64,000 nucleotides of DNA from Seleniivibrio sp. GTDB taxonomy: Bacteria; Chrysiogenota; Deferribacteres; Deferribacterales; Geovibrionaceae. The stretch spans positions 1-64,000 of the forward strand of contig NZ_JAJOIL010000023.1 of assembly GCF_021209385.1 (NCBI RefSeq), written 5' to 3'. The notes under the pieces were generated by a model. It had not been told where the DNA came from. It did not search any database and saw only the letters and a list, made by a program, of their open reading frames with translations. The stretch's first letter is position 1, and every line of letters starts with the position of its first letter. Of the stretch, positions 36,429 through 45,620 are shown piece after piece. Both the position numbers and the translations under genes were made by a program.

Positions 36429-37024
36429 CATGCTGTAAACGTAGTTTCTATATCCATTTTGCCGCTGTCAAAGGCAAAGGTGGAGTCATAATGCTCCTTG
36501 CCGTCGAACAGGTCGGCGTATTCTTTCAGCAGGGCGTCTATCTCTTTCTTGCTGTCGGCATTCTCATACTTAATCTGGAACTCTATGGCTCTTTCAAACT
36601 TCGGCATTTCAGATGCCAGCCCGATAAAAGTCTTCATCTTGTCTGAAAGATCCGTATTATTCTCAAAAAGCTCCTGAATCTCGCCGATATCGTCCCTGTC
36701 ACCCGTAACTTTCAGACTGCCATCCGAACCAACGGTGAAAGTGACCGCCTCATCAGTGCTGATGCCCGCCCTCTTGAAAGCATCGTTGATCTGATCTTCC
36801 ATATAGGCGGAAATTTCCTCCACATTCTGACGCGTGGGCAGAAGGGGCTGATCAACGGAAAGGGTACTTCCTTCCGCCGCCGCATTGAACAGATCCACAG
36901 CAGATGTGTCGGACATGTTCATCATCATTAACGTAAAATCCACTTGTTCAGAAACAGTTGACGGTTTTTTGAACTGAACGTTCCCGTCGTTTTCAGTTTC
37001 TTTAACACTCCATATACTGTTCAT
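36428..37024 (-). CDS. Acidic soluble protein of unknown function
   Basis: 198 residues from the ATG at 37024, which has GAGGTG at good spacing; an earlier ATG ten codons upstream has none. No signal peptide or membrane segment. The N-terminal region begins MNSIWSVKETE and the middle is rich in Asp/Glu with predicted helices (NVEEISAYMEDQINDAFKRA; IGEIQELFENNTDLSDKM). No domain is recognised. It lies 42 bases after the DJ-1-like gene and may share its transcript. Composition suggests a small cytoplasmic helical protein. Confidence 0.7.
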   Translation of the reverse strand: MNSIWSVKETENDGNVQFKKPSTVSEQVDFTLMMMNMSDTSAVDLFNAAAEGSTLSVDQPLLPTRQNVEEISAYMEDQINDAFKRAGISTDEAVTFTVGSDGSLKVTGDRDDIGEIQELFENNTDLSDKMKTFIGLASEMPKFERAIEFQIKYENADSKKEIDALLKEYADLFDGKEHYDSTFAFDSGKMDIETTFTA

Positions 37025-37066
37025 AATTGCACCTCGTATACAGAATGTCAGCAAATTATGTGCTAA

Positions 37067-37621
37067 TTACTTCAGATCGTAGAGCATTGCCTCGCGCAGT
37101 TCCTGTGCCGCCTCATCGCTTTTCAGAAGTTCCACCAGAGTAAAGGCAAATTCCGGCGCTGTTGCAGGTCCGCGGCTGGTTATAATGTGTTCGTCAACCA
37201 CAACCTCTGCCACCTGATAGTCGCATACCTGTTCAACAATGCCTTTGTATGCCGGATAACAGGTCATCATGCAGTCTTTTATCAGCCCGCTCTTTGCAAG
37301 TATATAGGGCGCCGCACATATGGCAGCTATAAATTTTTCCTCGCGGTTATATTTTTCAACGATATTTCTGACCTGCTCATTCCCGTCTATGTTCTTAGCA
37401 CCGAGAGACCCGCCCGGCAAAACTATCATGTCATAATCATCTGAATCTATTTTGGAAATCTCAGTATCCGCCTGAACACACATCCCTCTGGCACTCTCAA
37501 CAAGTCCCGCTTTCAGTGAACATGTAACAGTATCTATCTCCGCTCGGCGAAGTATATCAATGACCGTCACCGCTTCTATCTCTTCAAATCCGTCTGCAAG
37601 AATAACAAGTACTTTTTTCAT
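37067..37621 (-). CDS. DJ-1/PfpI family protein
   Basis: 184 residues of the DJ-1/ThiJ/YajL branch. The nucleophile-elbow Cys is in AAICAAPYILAKSG (about residue 101), with the partner acidic residue near the N-terminus in GFEEIEAVTVIDILRRA. YPAYKG and SRGPATAPEFAFTL complete the usual core. Family members act as chaperones, glyoxalases or protein/nucleotide deglycases; which applies here is unclear. It probably starts a short operon with the acidic protein downstream. Confidence 0.9.
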   Translation of the reverse strand: MKKVLVILADGFEEIEAVTVIDILRRAEIDTVTCSLKAGLVESARGMCVQADTEISKIDSDDYDMIVLPGGSLGAKNIDGNEQVRNIVEKYNREEKFIAAICAAPYILAKSGLIKDCMMTCYPAYKGIVEQVCDYQVAEVVVDEHIITSRGPATAPEFAFTLVELLKSDEAAQELREAMLYDLK

Positions 37622-37723
37622 ATCTCACCTCACAGCATAAAATAACATGAAAACGACCTCGAACTCTATTGAATTAAACCAGGAAATCAATTAAAATCGC
37701 TGAAAGTTTCTACGGAGATCAGT

Positions 37724-37795
37724 GTGAAAAAAATCTGTCTCAACCCCGCCGATATGCCCAAAAAATTGAAGAATCCGTCTGAAGTGAGCATGTGA
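37724..37795 (+). CDS. 23-residue ORF translationally coupled to queH
   Basis: Starts GTG with GGAG six bases upstream and ends TGA, which overlaps the queH ATG in a TGATG junction. The peptide is basic and hydrophilic (KKICLNPADMPKKLKNPSE). It may be a leader peptide, a small protein or the remnant of a longer gene. It matches nothing I recognise. Confidence 0.4.
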   Translation: MKKICLNPADMPKKLKNPSEVSM

Positions 37796-38361
37796 TGAAT
37801 ATACTCCTGCATCAGTGCTGCGGCCCCTGTTCCGTTTACCCTGTGGAAATATTAAAGGGCATGGGACACAGCATCGCGGGTTACTGGTTCAACCCGAACA
37901 TCCACCCCGTGACCGAATATTTCAAGAGATTTGAGACTCTCGCACAGTTTAACAGAGAGGAGAATATCCCTCTGTTCGCCGACAATGTATACGGTGTTCA
38001 GGAGTTCACAAAGAACGTTGCCCAGGACATAGCGAATCGTTGCGCATATTGCTACGCCATTCGGCTGGAAGCTGCTGCAAAAAAAGCAAAAGAGGAAGGT
38101 TTCCACGCGTTCACCAGCACCCTGTTCTACAGCAGGTACCAGAACCACGAACTCATGAAAAAAATCGCTCAGGAAATATCCATGCGTTTTGCCATAGATT
38201 TTTTCTATCATGACTTCCGCGAAGGGTGGCAGAAAGGCATAGACTGCTCAAAGGAACGCAACATGTACCGACAGCCCTACTGCGGGTGCATATACAGTGA
38301 AGAGGACCGATATATCAGACAGATAAATAAAAAGATAAACTCAATAACGTCACACTCTTAG
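37795..38361 (+). CDS. queH: Epoxyqueuosine reductase QueH (DUF208)
   Basis: Non-cobalamin enzyme that reduces epoxyqueuosine to queuosine in tRNA. 188 residues from the ATG at 37795. Conserved cysteines: HQCCGPCSVYP (N-terminal pair plus one), NRCAYCYAIRL (about 83-88) and PYCGCIYSEEDRY (about 162-165), as expected for a [4Fe-4S] plus iron site. STLFYSRYQNHELMK is also typical. Start coupled to the tiny upstream ORF. Confidence 0.92.
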   Translation: MNILLHQCCGPCSVYPVEILKGMGHSIAGYWFNPNIHPVTEYFKRFETLAQFNREENIPLFADNVYGVQEFTKNVAQDIANRCAYCYAIRLEAAAKKAKEEGFHAFTSTLFYSRYQNHELMKKIAQEISMRFAIDFFYHDFREGWQKGIDCSKERNMYRQPYCGCIYSEEDRYIRQINKKINSITSHS

Positions 38362-38558
38362 TTAACTAATTAATATCCATTGTTCGTTCAAATATTTTCC
38401 GTTTGACAATATAATTGTATATATGACATTATTATTAAACATAGTTCGGCAATTTATTTTTCACCATTGCTGAATATTCATACACAACCTACGCCTCTTT
38501 TTTTATTGATAAACGTTTTTAAGACGTTCGCACCGGATATTTTGATTTGGAGGCAAAA

Positions 38559-40328
38559 ATGAGCAGTTTCACACGCAGGATAAGCGTGTCCGCGCAGCTT
38601 CTGCTGCCTATCACGTTTATCTCTATTCTTATCTTTGCGGTCATAATAATGATGACGCGCTACTACAACAATATTAATGCCGAAGGTATAGCCCAGATGC
38701 GTTCGGCAGAAATGAACCGCATTCTCAAGTATTACGTCGCAGAAGTGCTTGCCAGCGATGTTACAGAAAGTGCAAAATATTCGCAGATAAGTAAATTTGT
38801 GGATTCAAACAAACTGGGTGAAAACGGATATTTCTTCATTATGGACGAAACCGGCAACGTTTTATTTCATGTTAATCACCAGCTTATCGGCACCAGTATA
38901 ACCAATTATGATTTCATAAAAACCATGCTGGAAAACAAAAACGGCTCCATAACATATGATTTCAACGGCAAAACAAAGGTTGTGGACTATTCCAACCTGC
39001 CGGACAATAAGTGGATACTCGCCGCAGGATATGAGGTCAATGAACTCTTTGCATCATTCCGCATGGTTGAGAGGAACATCGCCCTAATCAGCATCGGCGG
39101 ACTTATGGTTCTTCTCCTTTCGACTGCTCTTACAGTCAGGCTGTTCAAAGGAAACATTGAAAAAATGCTGAGTTCTTTCGTAAGCGTTGCCAAAGGCGAC
39201 CTGAAATACACCGGAACACACGGATTCAGCTCCTGCTGTTCCGACCACATGCACTGCAACGACAAGAACTGCTCCGCATACGGAATTCAGGGTGAACCGT
39301 GTTATCTGACCGTCGGAAGCGAGGCACCGAACTTCGGCATGGAAATTCAATGTGAAAAGCTGAAAAACGGGGAATTAAAATCATGCGACGACTGCAGTTA
39401 CTATGCGAAAGAACTCAAATCCGGTAATGAATTTTCAAAACTCACTCAATATAATTCGGCAATGCTCATTAAACTAGCCCGCTCTCTGAAAAGCATCAGA
39501 GAGACAGCGGATAAACTGAATCTCGGTTCCACAACGCTTTCATCTTCCACAGAAGAGCTTGGCGCAAACATAACCCAGCAGAATCAGGAAGTTTCCCAGA
39601 TATCAACAGCCATGCACCAGATCAACGCAGGCGTTGAGGACGTTGCGGCGAAAGTGACCGAAACTGAAAATCTGGCAAAACAGAGCCGTGAATATGCCGA
39701 AAACTCCGAACATAAGACACAGGAGGGCGAAAAACTGGCAGGGGAAATGGTCATATCAAGTAAATCGCTCATAGATAATATAAATACCCTGAAAAGCAAC
39801 TCGGAATCCATGTACGATATACTGGGACTGATAAACGATATCGCCGACCAGACCAACCTGCTTTCCCTTAACGCCGCAATAGAAGCGGCAAGAGCGGGCG
39901 AAGCCGGCAGAGGTTTCGCAGTTGTCGCGGACGAAGTGCGTAAGCTGGCGGAAAGAACGGTATCGTCCGTAAAAGAAATATCAGACATAATCAACCAGAA
40001 CAACAAACAGGTCGAAAGCGCAGTTAAAAACGTTGAAAAGAACATCAACATGATAAGCGGCATCTCGGATTTCATGGGCAACCTGAAAGAGATGGCTCAG
40101 CTTACGAAAAATAACTCAATCCTGACATCTGACAACATATCGCAGGTTGTTTCCGCTGTACAGGAACAGGCGGCGGCAATTTCCCAGATGGAACAGGCGA
40201 TACAGAACGTTTCCGTGGGCATAGACGAAATAACTCAGGCAACGTCGGTTCTGGCGGAGATGAGTACGGAACTCAGCACCGACGGGCATGTGCTTGAGGA
40301 AGAAACAGGTCGCTACAAATATTCCTGA
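38559..40328 (+). CDS. Cache-domain chemoreceptor with cysteine-rich cytoplasmic insert
   Basis: 589 residues from the ATG at 38559, which follows GGAGG. TM1 about 10-32; single Cache-type periplasmic sensor with [18 protein letters not shown] and [12 protein letters not shown]-like [14 protein letters not shown]2 about 172-192. Instead of a plain HAMP region there is a segment of about 55 residues (225-279) with ten or so cysteines ([36 protein letters not shown]), then the MA signalling domain with [18 protein letters not shown] (about 427). The cysteine cluster suggests metal or redox sensing in the cytoplasm. Terminator follows; transcribed alone. Confidence 0.92.
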   Translation: MSSFTRRISVSAQLLLPITFISILIFAVIIMMTRYYNNINAEGIAQMRSAEMNRILKYYVAEVLASDVTESAKYSQISKFVDSNKLGENGYFFIMDETGNVLFHVNHQLIGTSITNYDFIKTMLENKNGSITYDFNGKTKVVDYSNLPDNKWILAAGYEVNELFASFRMVERNIALISIGGLMVLLLSTALTVRLFKGNIEKMLSSFVSVAKGDLKYTGTHGFSSCCSDHMHCNDKNCSAYGIQGEPCYLTVGSEAPNFGMEIQCEKLKNGELKSCDDCSYYAKELKSGNEFSKLTQYNSAMLIKLARSLKSIRETADKLNLGSTTLSSSTEELGANITQQNQEVSQISTAMHQINAGVEDVAAKVTETENLAKQSREYAENSEHKTQEGEKLAGEMVISSKSLIDNINTLKSNSESMYDILGLINDIADQTNLLSLNAAIEAARAGEAGRGFAVVADEVRKLAERTVSSVKEISDIINQNNKQVESAVKNVEKNINMISGISDFMGNLKEMAQLTKNNSILTSDNISQVVSAVQEQAAAISQMEQAIQNVSVGIDEITQATSVLAEMSTELSTDGHVLEEETGRYKYS

Positions 40329-40349
40329 TAAAAATATCAACGACTATGG

Positions 40350-40381
40350 AGGGTTGGTGTTTTTCACCAGCCCTTTTTTTT
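40350..40381 (+). terminator. Rho-independent terminator after the Cache chemoreceptor
   Basis: AGGGTTGGTG / CACCAGCCCT stem (one G-T pair) with a five-base loop and a run of eight T. Confidence 0.88.
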
Positions 40382-40446
40382 CGCCTCTTTTTTATCTCTG
40401 CTGTTTATGCTAAGATATTTTTTTATACTTTAATACGGAAGGGTAC

Positions 40447-41400
40447 ATGAAAAGAATACTTGTCACCGGCGGCTCCGGTTTCCTTGGCAGCCATCTTTGC
40501 GACAGACTCCTTAAAGACGGACACGAGGTTCTGTGTGTAGACAACTTCTTCACCGGAAGAAGGGATAACGTAAAACATCTTCTAGATAATAAAAACTTTG
40601 AAATTCTCCGCCACGACATCACTTTCCCGCTCTATGTGGAAGTGGACGAGATATACAACCTTGCCTGCCCTGCAAGCCCTGTGCATTACCAGTTTGACCC
40701 GGTACAGACAACCAAAACGTCTGTAATGGGTGCCATAAACATGCTGGGTCTTGCCAAAAGACTCAAGGTAAGGATATTTCAGGCTTCAACTTCAGAAGTA
40801 TACGGCGATCCGGAAATTCACCCCCAGCCTGAAACGTATCGCGGCGCTGTAAACCCCATAGGCATCAGAGCGTGCTACGACGAAGGAAAACGCTGTGCGG
40901 AAACTCTCTTTTTCGATTATAACCGCCAGCACAAAGTTGACATAAAAGTTGTGCGCATCTTCAACACCTATGGTCCCAGAATGCACCCCAACGACGGACG
41001 AGTGGTGAGCAATTTCATCGTTCAGGCACTCAAAAATGAGGACATAACAATATACGGAACCGGAAGCCAGACAAGAAGCTTCTGCTTTTGCGACGACCTC
41101 ATCGAAGGTTTCATCCGTATGATGAACTCAAGAGAGGGCTTGACCGGACCCGTTAACCTCGGTAACCCAGGCGAGTTTACAATTTTACAACTTGCGCAGA
41201 AGGTCATAGATATGGTAGGCAGCAAGAGCAAGCTCGTATTCCAGCCTCTGCCGCAGGATGACCCCATGCAGAGAAAGCCAGATATCACCCTTGCGAAAAC
41301 GGAGCTGAATTGGGAACCGAAGGTACAGCTTGAGGAAGGACTTAAACACACAATAAAGTATTTTGAAGAACTCTTGAGAAAACAAGGAGACATTAAATGA
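40447..41400 (+). CDS. UDP-glucuronate decarboxylase (UDP-xylose synthase), Uxs type
   Basis: 317-residue short-chain dehydrogenase/epimerase that makes UDP-xylose from UDP-glucuronate. Rossmann [14 protein letters not shown] (8-21), active-site Ser in [12 protein letters not shown], Tyr/Lys in [14 protein letters not shown] (about 142-146), and [11 protein letters not shown]-like [21 protein letters not shown] and the [13 protein letters not shown] segment favour UXS over other epimerases. The downstream UDP-glucose dehydrogenase gene (ATGA overlap) would supply its substrate, but that gene is interrupted. Weak -10 TATACT upstream. Confidence 0.88.
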   Translation: MKRILVTGGSGFLGSHLCDRLLKDGHEVLCVDNFFTGRRDNVKHLLDNKNFEILRHDITFPLYVEVDEIYNLACPASPVHYQFDPVQTTKTSVMGAINMLGLAKRLKVRIFQASTSEVYGDPEIHPQPETYRGAVNPIGIRACYDEGKRCAETLFFDYNRQHKVDIKVVRIFNTYGPRMHPNDGRVVSNFIVQALKNEDITIYGTGSQTRSFCFCDDLIEGFIRMMNSREGLTGPVNLGNPGEFTILQLAQKVIDMVGSKSKLVFQPLPQDDPMQRKPDITLAKTELNWEPKVQLEEGLKHTIKYFEELLRKQGDIK

Positions 41401-42719
41401 ATATTTCTGTTATAGGGACAGGATATGTCGGACTGGTCACAGGGGCATGTTTTGCGGAAATGGGCAACAGAGTCATCTGTGTCGATATTGACGAAAAAAA
41501 AGATTAAAACCTCAAAAACGGGATAATCCCGATATATGAACCGGGACTTGACACCATCGTTCTGAACAATGTGAAATCAGGCGACCTCTCTTTCACCACA
41601 AAGATTGAAGAGGCACTTGTAAAATCGAACATCTGCTTCATCGCCGTGGGAACACCCATGGGGGAAGACGGAAGCGCCGATCTTCAATACGTCCTGCGCG
41701 TTGCGGACAGCATCGGTCAGTACATGGATAAACACATGTACATCATAGACAAATCAACCGTTCCAGTCGGCACGGCGGACAAAGTGCGCGAAACCGTTTC
41801 CGCTGCGCTGAAAAAACGCGGAAGCAGCCTGACTTTCGATGTTATATCAAACCCCGAATTCCTTAAAGAGGGCGCGGCGGTATCGGACTTTATGAAACCC
41901 GACAGAGTTGTTGTCGGTGCAGACAGCAACGAAGCGCTTGATGTTATGCGCGAACTCTACGCACCCTTCACAGTCAACCACGAAAGATTCATCGACATGG
42001 ACATCCGTTCCGCGGAAATGACAAAATATGCGGCAAACGCAATGCTCGCAACAAAGATATCCTTCATCAACGAGATATCAAACATATGCGAAAAAGTGGG
42101 CGCAGACGTTAACAAAGTGCGACGCGGCATAGGCAGCGATTCCAGAATCGGCTACAGCTTCATCTATCCCGGATGCGGATACGGCGGCAGCTGTTTCCCC
42201 AAAGACGTACAGGCGCTCATACGCACTGCGAAGAACAACGGGTATGAACCCAAGATACTCAATGCTGTCGAAGACGTGAACTACGCTCAGAAAAAGGTCA
42301 TAGTTCAGAAGGTCATCAAACGTTTCGGAAGCGACCTTAAAGGTAAAACATTCGCCGTTTGGGGTCTCTCTTTCAAACCGGAAACAGACGACATGCGTGA
42401 GGCAGCTTCAATCACCATTATCAACGAACTGACCGCTCTGGGTGCAAAGATAAAAGCATACGATCCCAAAGCTATTCATGAGGCTAAGGTATGCTATCTG
42501 AAAGGCAACGACGCGGTTGAATATGTTGACAGCAAATATACAGCTCTTCAGGGTGCCGACGCCATGATACTCATAACCGAGTGGAAAGAGTTCAGAAGCC
42601 CCGATTTTGAAGAAATAAAAAAATCACTCATAAACCCCGTTATCTTCGACGGACGCAACCAGTACAAAAAAGAGAAACTGGCGGAGAATGGGTTTGAGTA
42701 TTACCAGATAGGCGTATAA
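41397..42719 (+). pseudogene. UDP-glucose 6-dehydrogenase, interrupted by in-frame TAA
   Basis: Reading from the ATG at 41397 (AAGGAG upstream, ATGA overlap with the previous stop) gives the N-terminus of a [22 protein letters not shown]. At codon 37 (41505-41507) a TAA replaces a sense codon, and the same frame continues with [15 protein letters not shown] and a full UGD body: [36 protein letters not shown], catalytic Cys in [12 protein letters not shown]. The stop cuts off the NAD-binding strand, so re-initiation at the next ATG (41571) would not give an active enzyme. Nonsense mutation, or two compensating base-count errors in the flanking A-runs (8 and 4 A; 7 and 5 would restore the expected Lys-Ile-Lys-Asn). 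Confidence 0.88.
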
Positions 42720-42723
42720 AACC

Positions 42724-42951
42724 TTGCAGACAAACGATATTGCAAGATTTCTAATAATTACGGGTATAGTAATCGCGGCGGCAGGAGCAGTGGTGCTCCT
42801 GCTGTCAAAATTTGGCGGTATAAATCTGGGCAGGCTCCCCGGAGATATCAACATCCGCAGGGAGAATTTCTCCTTCCATTTCCCCATAGTTACTTCGATA
42901 GTCGTGAGCGTGATCATTACCATCATACTGAACCTGTTTTTCAGAAAATAA
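42724..42951 (+). CDS. DUF2905 small membrane protein
   Basis: 75 residues with two transmembrane helices (about 8-28 and 53-72) flanking the family hallmark KFGGINLGRLPGDINIRREN. The start is TTG at 42724, five bases after the UGD stop; the frame has no ATG further upstream. DUF2905 is a widespread inner-membrane family of unknown function. Likely co-transcribed with uxs and ugd. Confidence 0.85.
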   Translation: MQTNDIARFLIITGIVIAAAGAVVLLLSKFGGINLGRLPGDINIRRENFSFHFPIVTSIVVSVIITIILNLFFRK

Positions 42952-42988
42952 CCTTTCAATAATAAAAGATTCCTGTTAGTTTATAACT

Positions 42989-43408
42989 ATGAAGTCATAT
43001 AGAAAGGAATTATGGTTCAACACGTCCGCAAGGATGGAATTTGTGAACATAACCCGCGATGTGGAGGAATGCCTCCGCGAAAGCGGTATTAAAGAGGGGC
43101 TGTGTCTGGTGAACGCCATGCACATCACCGCATCGGTCTTTATAAACGATAATGAGTCAGGACTCCATCAGGACTATAAGGACTGGTTGGAAAAACTGGC
43201 TCCCCACGAACCCTTAAGCCTTTACAGACACAACCGCACCGGCGAAGACAACGGGGACGCACACCACAAACGCCAGATAATGGGACGCGAGGTCGTAGTC
43301 GCTGTTACTGAGGGAAAGCTTGATTTCGGACCGTGGGAGAGCATCTTCTACGGCGAGTTTGACGGCAGAAGAAAGAAAAGAGTTCTTGTTAAGATAATCG
43401 GGGAATAG
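42989..43408 (+). CDS. YjbQ/UPF0047 family protein
   Basis: 139 residues. Typical pattern: [53 protein letters not shown] and [16 protein letters not shown]. Family members bind a metal through the histidines and some show thiamin-phosphate-synthase-like activity; the physiological role is unsettled. The stop directly abuts the next ATG. Confidence 0.88.
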   Translation: MKSYRKELWFNTSARMEFVNITRDVEECLRESGIKEGLCLVNAMHITASVFINDNESGLHQDYKDWLEKLAPHEPLSLYRHNRTGEDNGDAHHKRQIMGREVVVAVTEGKLDFGPWESIFYGEFDGRRKKRVLVKIIGE

Positions 43409-44263
43409 ATGCTATTACACATTTCACACAACGATTTGGACGGCGTTACATGCGGCGTTCTCACAAAAAAATTTCTGCGGGAAGTTGACAACATTTTTTG
43501 TAATTATAACGAGATAGACCAGATACTCGCGGAGGTTAATACCTCCGAGTACGAAAGAATACTCATAACCGATATGTCACCCGGCAAGCGGGCTTTTGAA
43601 AGACTTCTGGGCGAAATAGAGATGATAATCATCGACCACCACGAATCCTCCGTATGGCTCACAGAAATGACCGAGTGTGTCCATAACATTAAAAAATCCG
43701 CAACTCTGCTTACTTTTGAATGGCTGAAAGACATGGGAAAGGATGTTGAACCATACAGAGAACTTGCGGAGTGCGTAAACGATTTTGATATGTGGCACCT
43801 GAAACGCAAGGACAGTCTACAGATGAATATGCTGTTCATGAAACTGGGCGTTGAGCGTTATATGGAAAGATTCTCCCGCAGACCGTACAACGGGTTCAAC
43901 AGCGACGAACAGATTATAGTTGAACTTGAGACTGAACGCAGAGATAAATATATCCACTCCGCATCAAAATCCGGATTTTCCATGAAAGATATACAAGGGC
44001 TGGATTTCTTCGTTGTTTTTGCGGAAGAATACAGCTCGGAACTCGGCAACCATATAATAAAAGACCTTGAAATGGATTACGTCATTATCATAAATATGCA
44101 GAGGCGCAAGGTGTCTCTCCGTTCCCGCCCCGCTGTGGACGTGCGGAAACTGGCGGAACAGAACGGCGGAGGCGGACATAAGAACGCAGCCGGATTTTCG
44201 TTCGATTTCGATTTCGGCACAATGGATTTCCTCCACGAAATAGGAGTAATACATGAAGGCTGA
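43409..44263 (+). CDS. DHH-family phosphoesterase (NrnA/oligoribonuclease-like)
   Basis: 284 residues. N-terminal SHNDLDGVTCG (DHH motif I variant), ITDMSPGK, IIDHHESSVW (the DHH motif, about residue 73) and the C-terminal DHHA1 signature NGGGGHKNAAGF. Such enzymes hydrolyse short RNA, pAp or cyclic dinucleotide products; the substrate here is not defined. Motif I reads HNDLDG, as in the archaeal-type branch. Abuts the YjbQ gene and overlaps engB by 11 bases. Confidence 0.87.
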   Translation: MLLHISHNDLDGVTCGVLTKKFLREVDNIFCNYNEIDQILAEVNTSEYERILITDMSPGKRAFERLLGEIEMIIIDHHESSVWLTEMTECVHNIKKSATLLTFEWLKDMGKDVEPYRELAECVNDFDMWHLKRKDSLQMNMLFMKLGVERYMERFSRRPYNGFNSDEQIIVELETERRDKYIHSASKSGFSMKDIQGLDFFVVFAEEYSSELGNHIIKDLEMDYVIIINMQRRKVSLRSRPAVDVRKLAEQNGGGGHKNAAGFSFDFDFGTMDFLHEIGVIHEG

Positions 44264-44825
44264 ATTTATAACTTCTGCGAAAGAACCTAAAGGTTACCCT
44301 CTGACGGAATTTCCTGAAGTCGCATTCTGCGGGCGAAGCAACGTAGGCAAATCCAGCATGATAAACACACTGCTAGGAACCCGCAAACTGGTAAAGGTCG
44401 GCAAAACACCCGGTAAAACCCGTCTGGTTAACTTTTTTCTTGTGCAGGACAGCATTATGCTGGTTGACCTGCCCGGCTACGGTTATGCGAAGGTTTCCAA
44501 AGAAGAAAAAAAGCAATGGGCGGAAACTATTGAAAACTACCTCACAGAACGCCGTCAGCTTACCACCTGCGTACTCATTCTTGATATACGCCGCGACCCC
44601 AACGAGGACGACCTTGGAATGCTGTTCTGGTTCAGCCACTACAATATCAGAACAATAATCGCACTGACAAAGTGCGACAAACTGTCAAACAACCAGAACG
44701 CAAGCAGACTCGCAGCCATCAGCAAACAGCTTAATCTGCCACGTGAATCCTTTGTGCTTTTCAGCTCACTCACAGGAAAAGGAAAAGATGATGTTTGGAA
44801 GAAAATACAGGAAGTTATGGCTTAA
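44253..44825 (+). CDS. engB: Ribosome biogenesis GTP-binding protein YsxC/EngB
   Basis: 190-residue GTPase of 50S assembly. G1 CGRSNVGKSSMIN (about 26-38), G2 GKTPGKTR, G3 DLPGYGYAKV, G4 TKCDKL. Start ATG lies within the DHH gene. Its 3' end overlaps the start region of the next gene. Confidence 0.96.
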   Translation: MKAEFITSAKEPKGYPLTEFPEVAFCGRSNVGKSSMINTLLGTRKLVKVGKTPGKTRLVNFFLVQDSIMLVDLPGYGYAKVSKEEKKQWAETIENYLTERRQLTTCVLILDIRRDPNEDDLGMLFWFSHYNIRTIIALTKCDKLSNNQNASRLAAISKQLNLPRESFVLFSSLTGKGKDDVWKKIQEVMA

Positions 44826-45369
44826 ACTATTTTCAATACTCGCCATATTTGTCTCCCTGTTCGTATATACAAACCTGAAGGCGGACATAAAGGAATATGA
44901 ATCCACAGTGTCTATCCTGACCAATGAAGAACTGCTCCCAGTGTTCGTACACGACATATCGAACGCTAAACAGTCCATCTATATGGCTATATACATGTTC
45001 AAAACGTCGGATTTCAAACCCGGCGACACCGAGATAATCAAGCAGGCACTCATAAAAGCGGCGAAAAGCGGTGTGAAAGTTTACGTCGTAATGGATGATT
45101 CCAACAGCAAAGACATCACGGGAAAAATAAACCGCGAAACGGGAGACGAGCTGAAACAAGCGGGAATAAAAGTGGTCTACGACTCGAAAAAGAAACGTCT
45201 TCATGCCAAAACCACCGTAATTGATGGTAAAATAACCTATATAGGCAGTCACAACTACACTGTGAGTGCCATGAAATATAACGACGAGATAACCGCCAGA
45301 ATCGTATCCGACGGTGCATCTGCCGAAACAACAGAGTATATCAAATCCATCAAAAGAGGAGAAAAATGA
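44788..45369 (+). CDS. Phospholipase D-like (HKD) protein, membrane anchored
   Basis: 193 residues from ATG 44788 (AGGAAAAG upstream; a second ATG follows directly). N-terminal TM helix about 10-30, then one PLD domain with a single HKD motif, HAKTTVIDGKITYIGSHNY (about 146-164), the Nuc/endonuclease-type arrangement in which the active site forms in a dimer. The catalytic domain is predicted to face the periplasm. Possible roles: envelope nuclease or phospholipid hydrolysis. Overlaps engB (38 bases) and the next cytochrome (ATGA). Confidence 0.85.
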   Translation: MMFGRKYRKLWLKLFSILAIFVSLFVYTNLKADIKEYESTVSILTNEELLPVFVHDISNAKQSIYMAIYMFKTSDFKPGDTEIIKQALIKAAKSGVKVYVVMDDSNSKDITGKINRETGDELKQAGIKVVYDSKKKRLHAKTTVIDGKITYIGSHNYTVSAMKYNDEITARIVSDGASAETTEYIKSIKRGEK

Positions 45370-45620
45370 AAGTTTTTTTGCTTGCGATGTTTTCAGCCGT
45401 ACTTTGCGTATCCTGCGGTTCCGAACCGAAAACTCCTGCCGATGAACTGTTTCTTTCCAAATGTTCAAGATGTCACGGCTCACAGCTTGCACTGGAAAAG
45501 AAAAAGACTTATGAACAGTGGCTTGACACCATCAAAAGGATGGAAAATTTCGGATTGGAAATAAGCGGCGGCGAAAGAAAATCCATCGCAAAATATCTGG
45601 TGGAAAAGAAAAAGAACTAA
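45366..45620 (+). CDS. Small monoheme c-type cytochrome, lipoprotein-like
   Basis: 84 residues. Hydrophobic export signal ending LCVSCGSE, a plausible lipoprotein cleavage site although Cys at -3 is unusual. One CXXCH haem site, KCSRCHG (about residues 33-37), and a later Met (RMENFG) as possible sixth ligand. Small electron carrier of the cytochrome c class I size range on the outer face of the inner membrane. Translationally coupled to the PLD gene (ATGA). Its end overlaps the convergent MFS gene by 4 bases. Confidence 0.85.
   Translation: MKVFLLAMFSAVLCVSCGSEPKTPADELFLSKCSRCHGSQLALEKKKTYEQWLDTIKRMENFGLEISGGERKSIAKYLVEKKKN

Noticed and set aside
38490-38550. Sigma28 promoter before the Cache chemoreceptor
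   Set aside because: TAAA- and GATAT-like pieces are present but the spacing and the GCCGATAA core do not fit.
41494-41510. Frameshift in the A8 tract of ugd
   Set aside because: First reading suggested a +1 slip, but the sequence on both sides of the stop is in the same frame. It is an in-frame nonsense codon (or two compensating changes).
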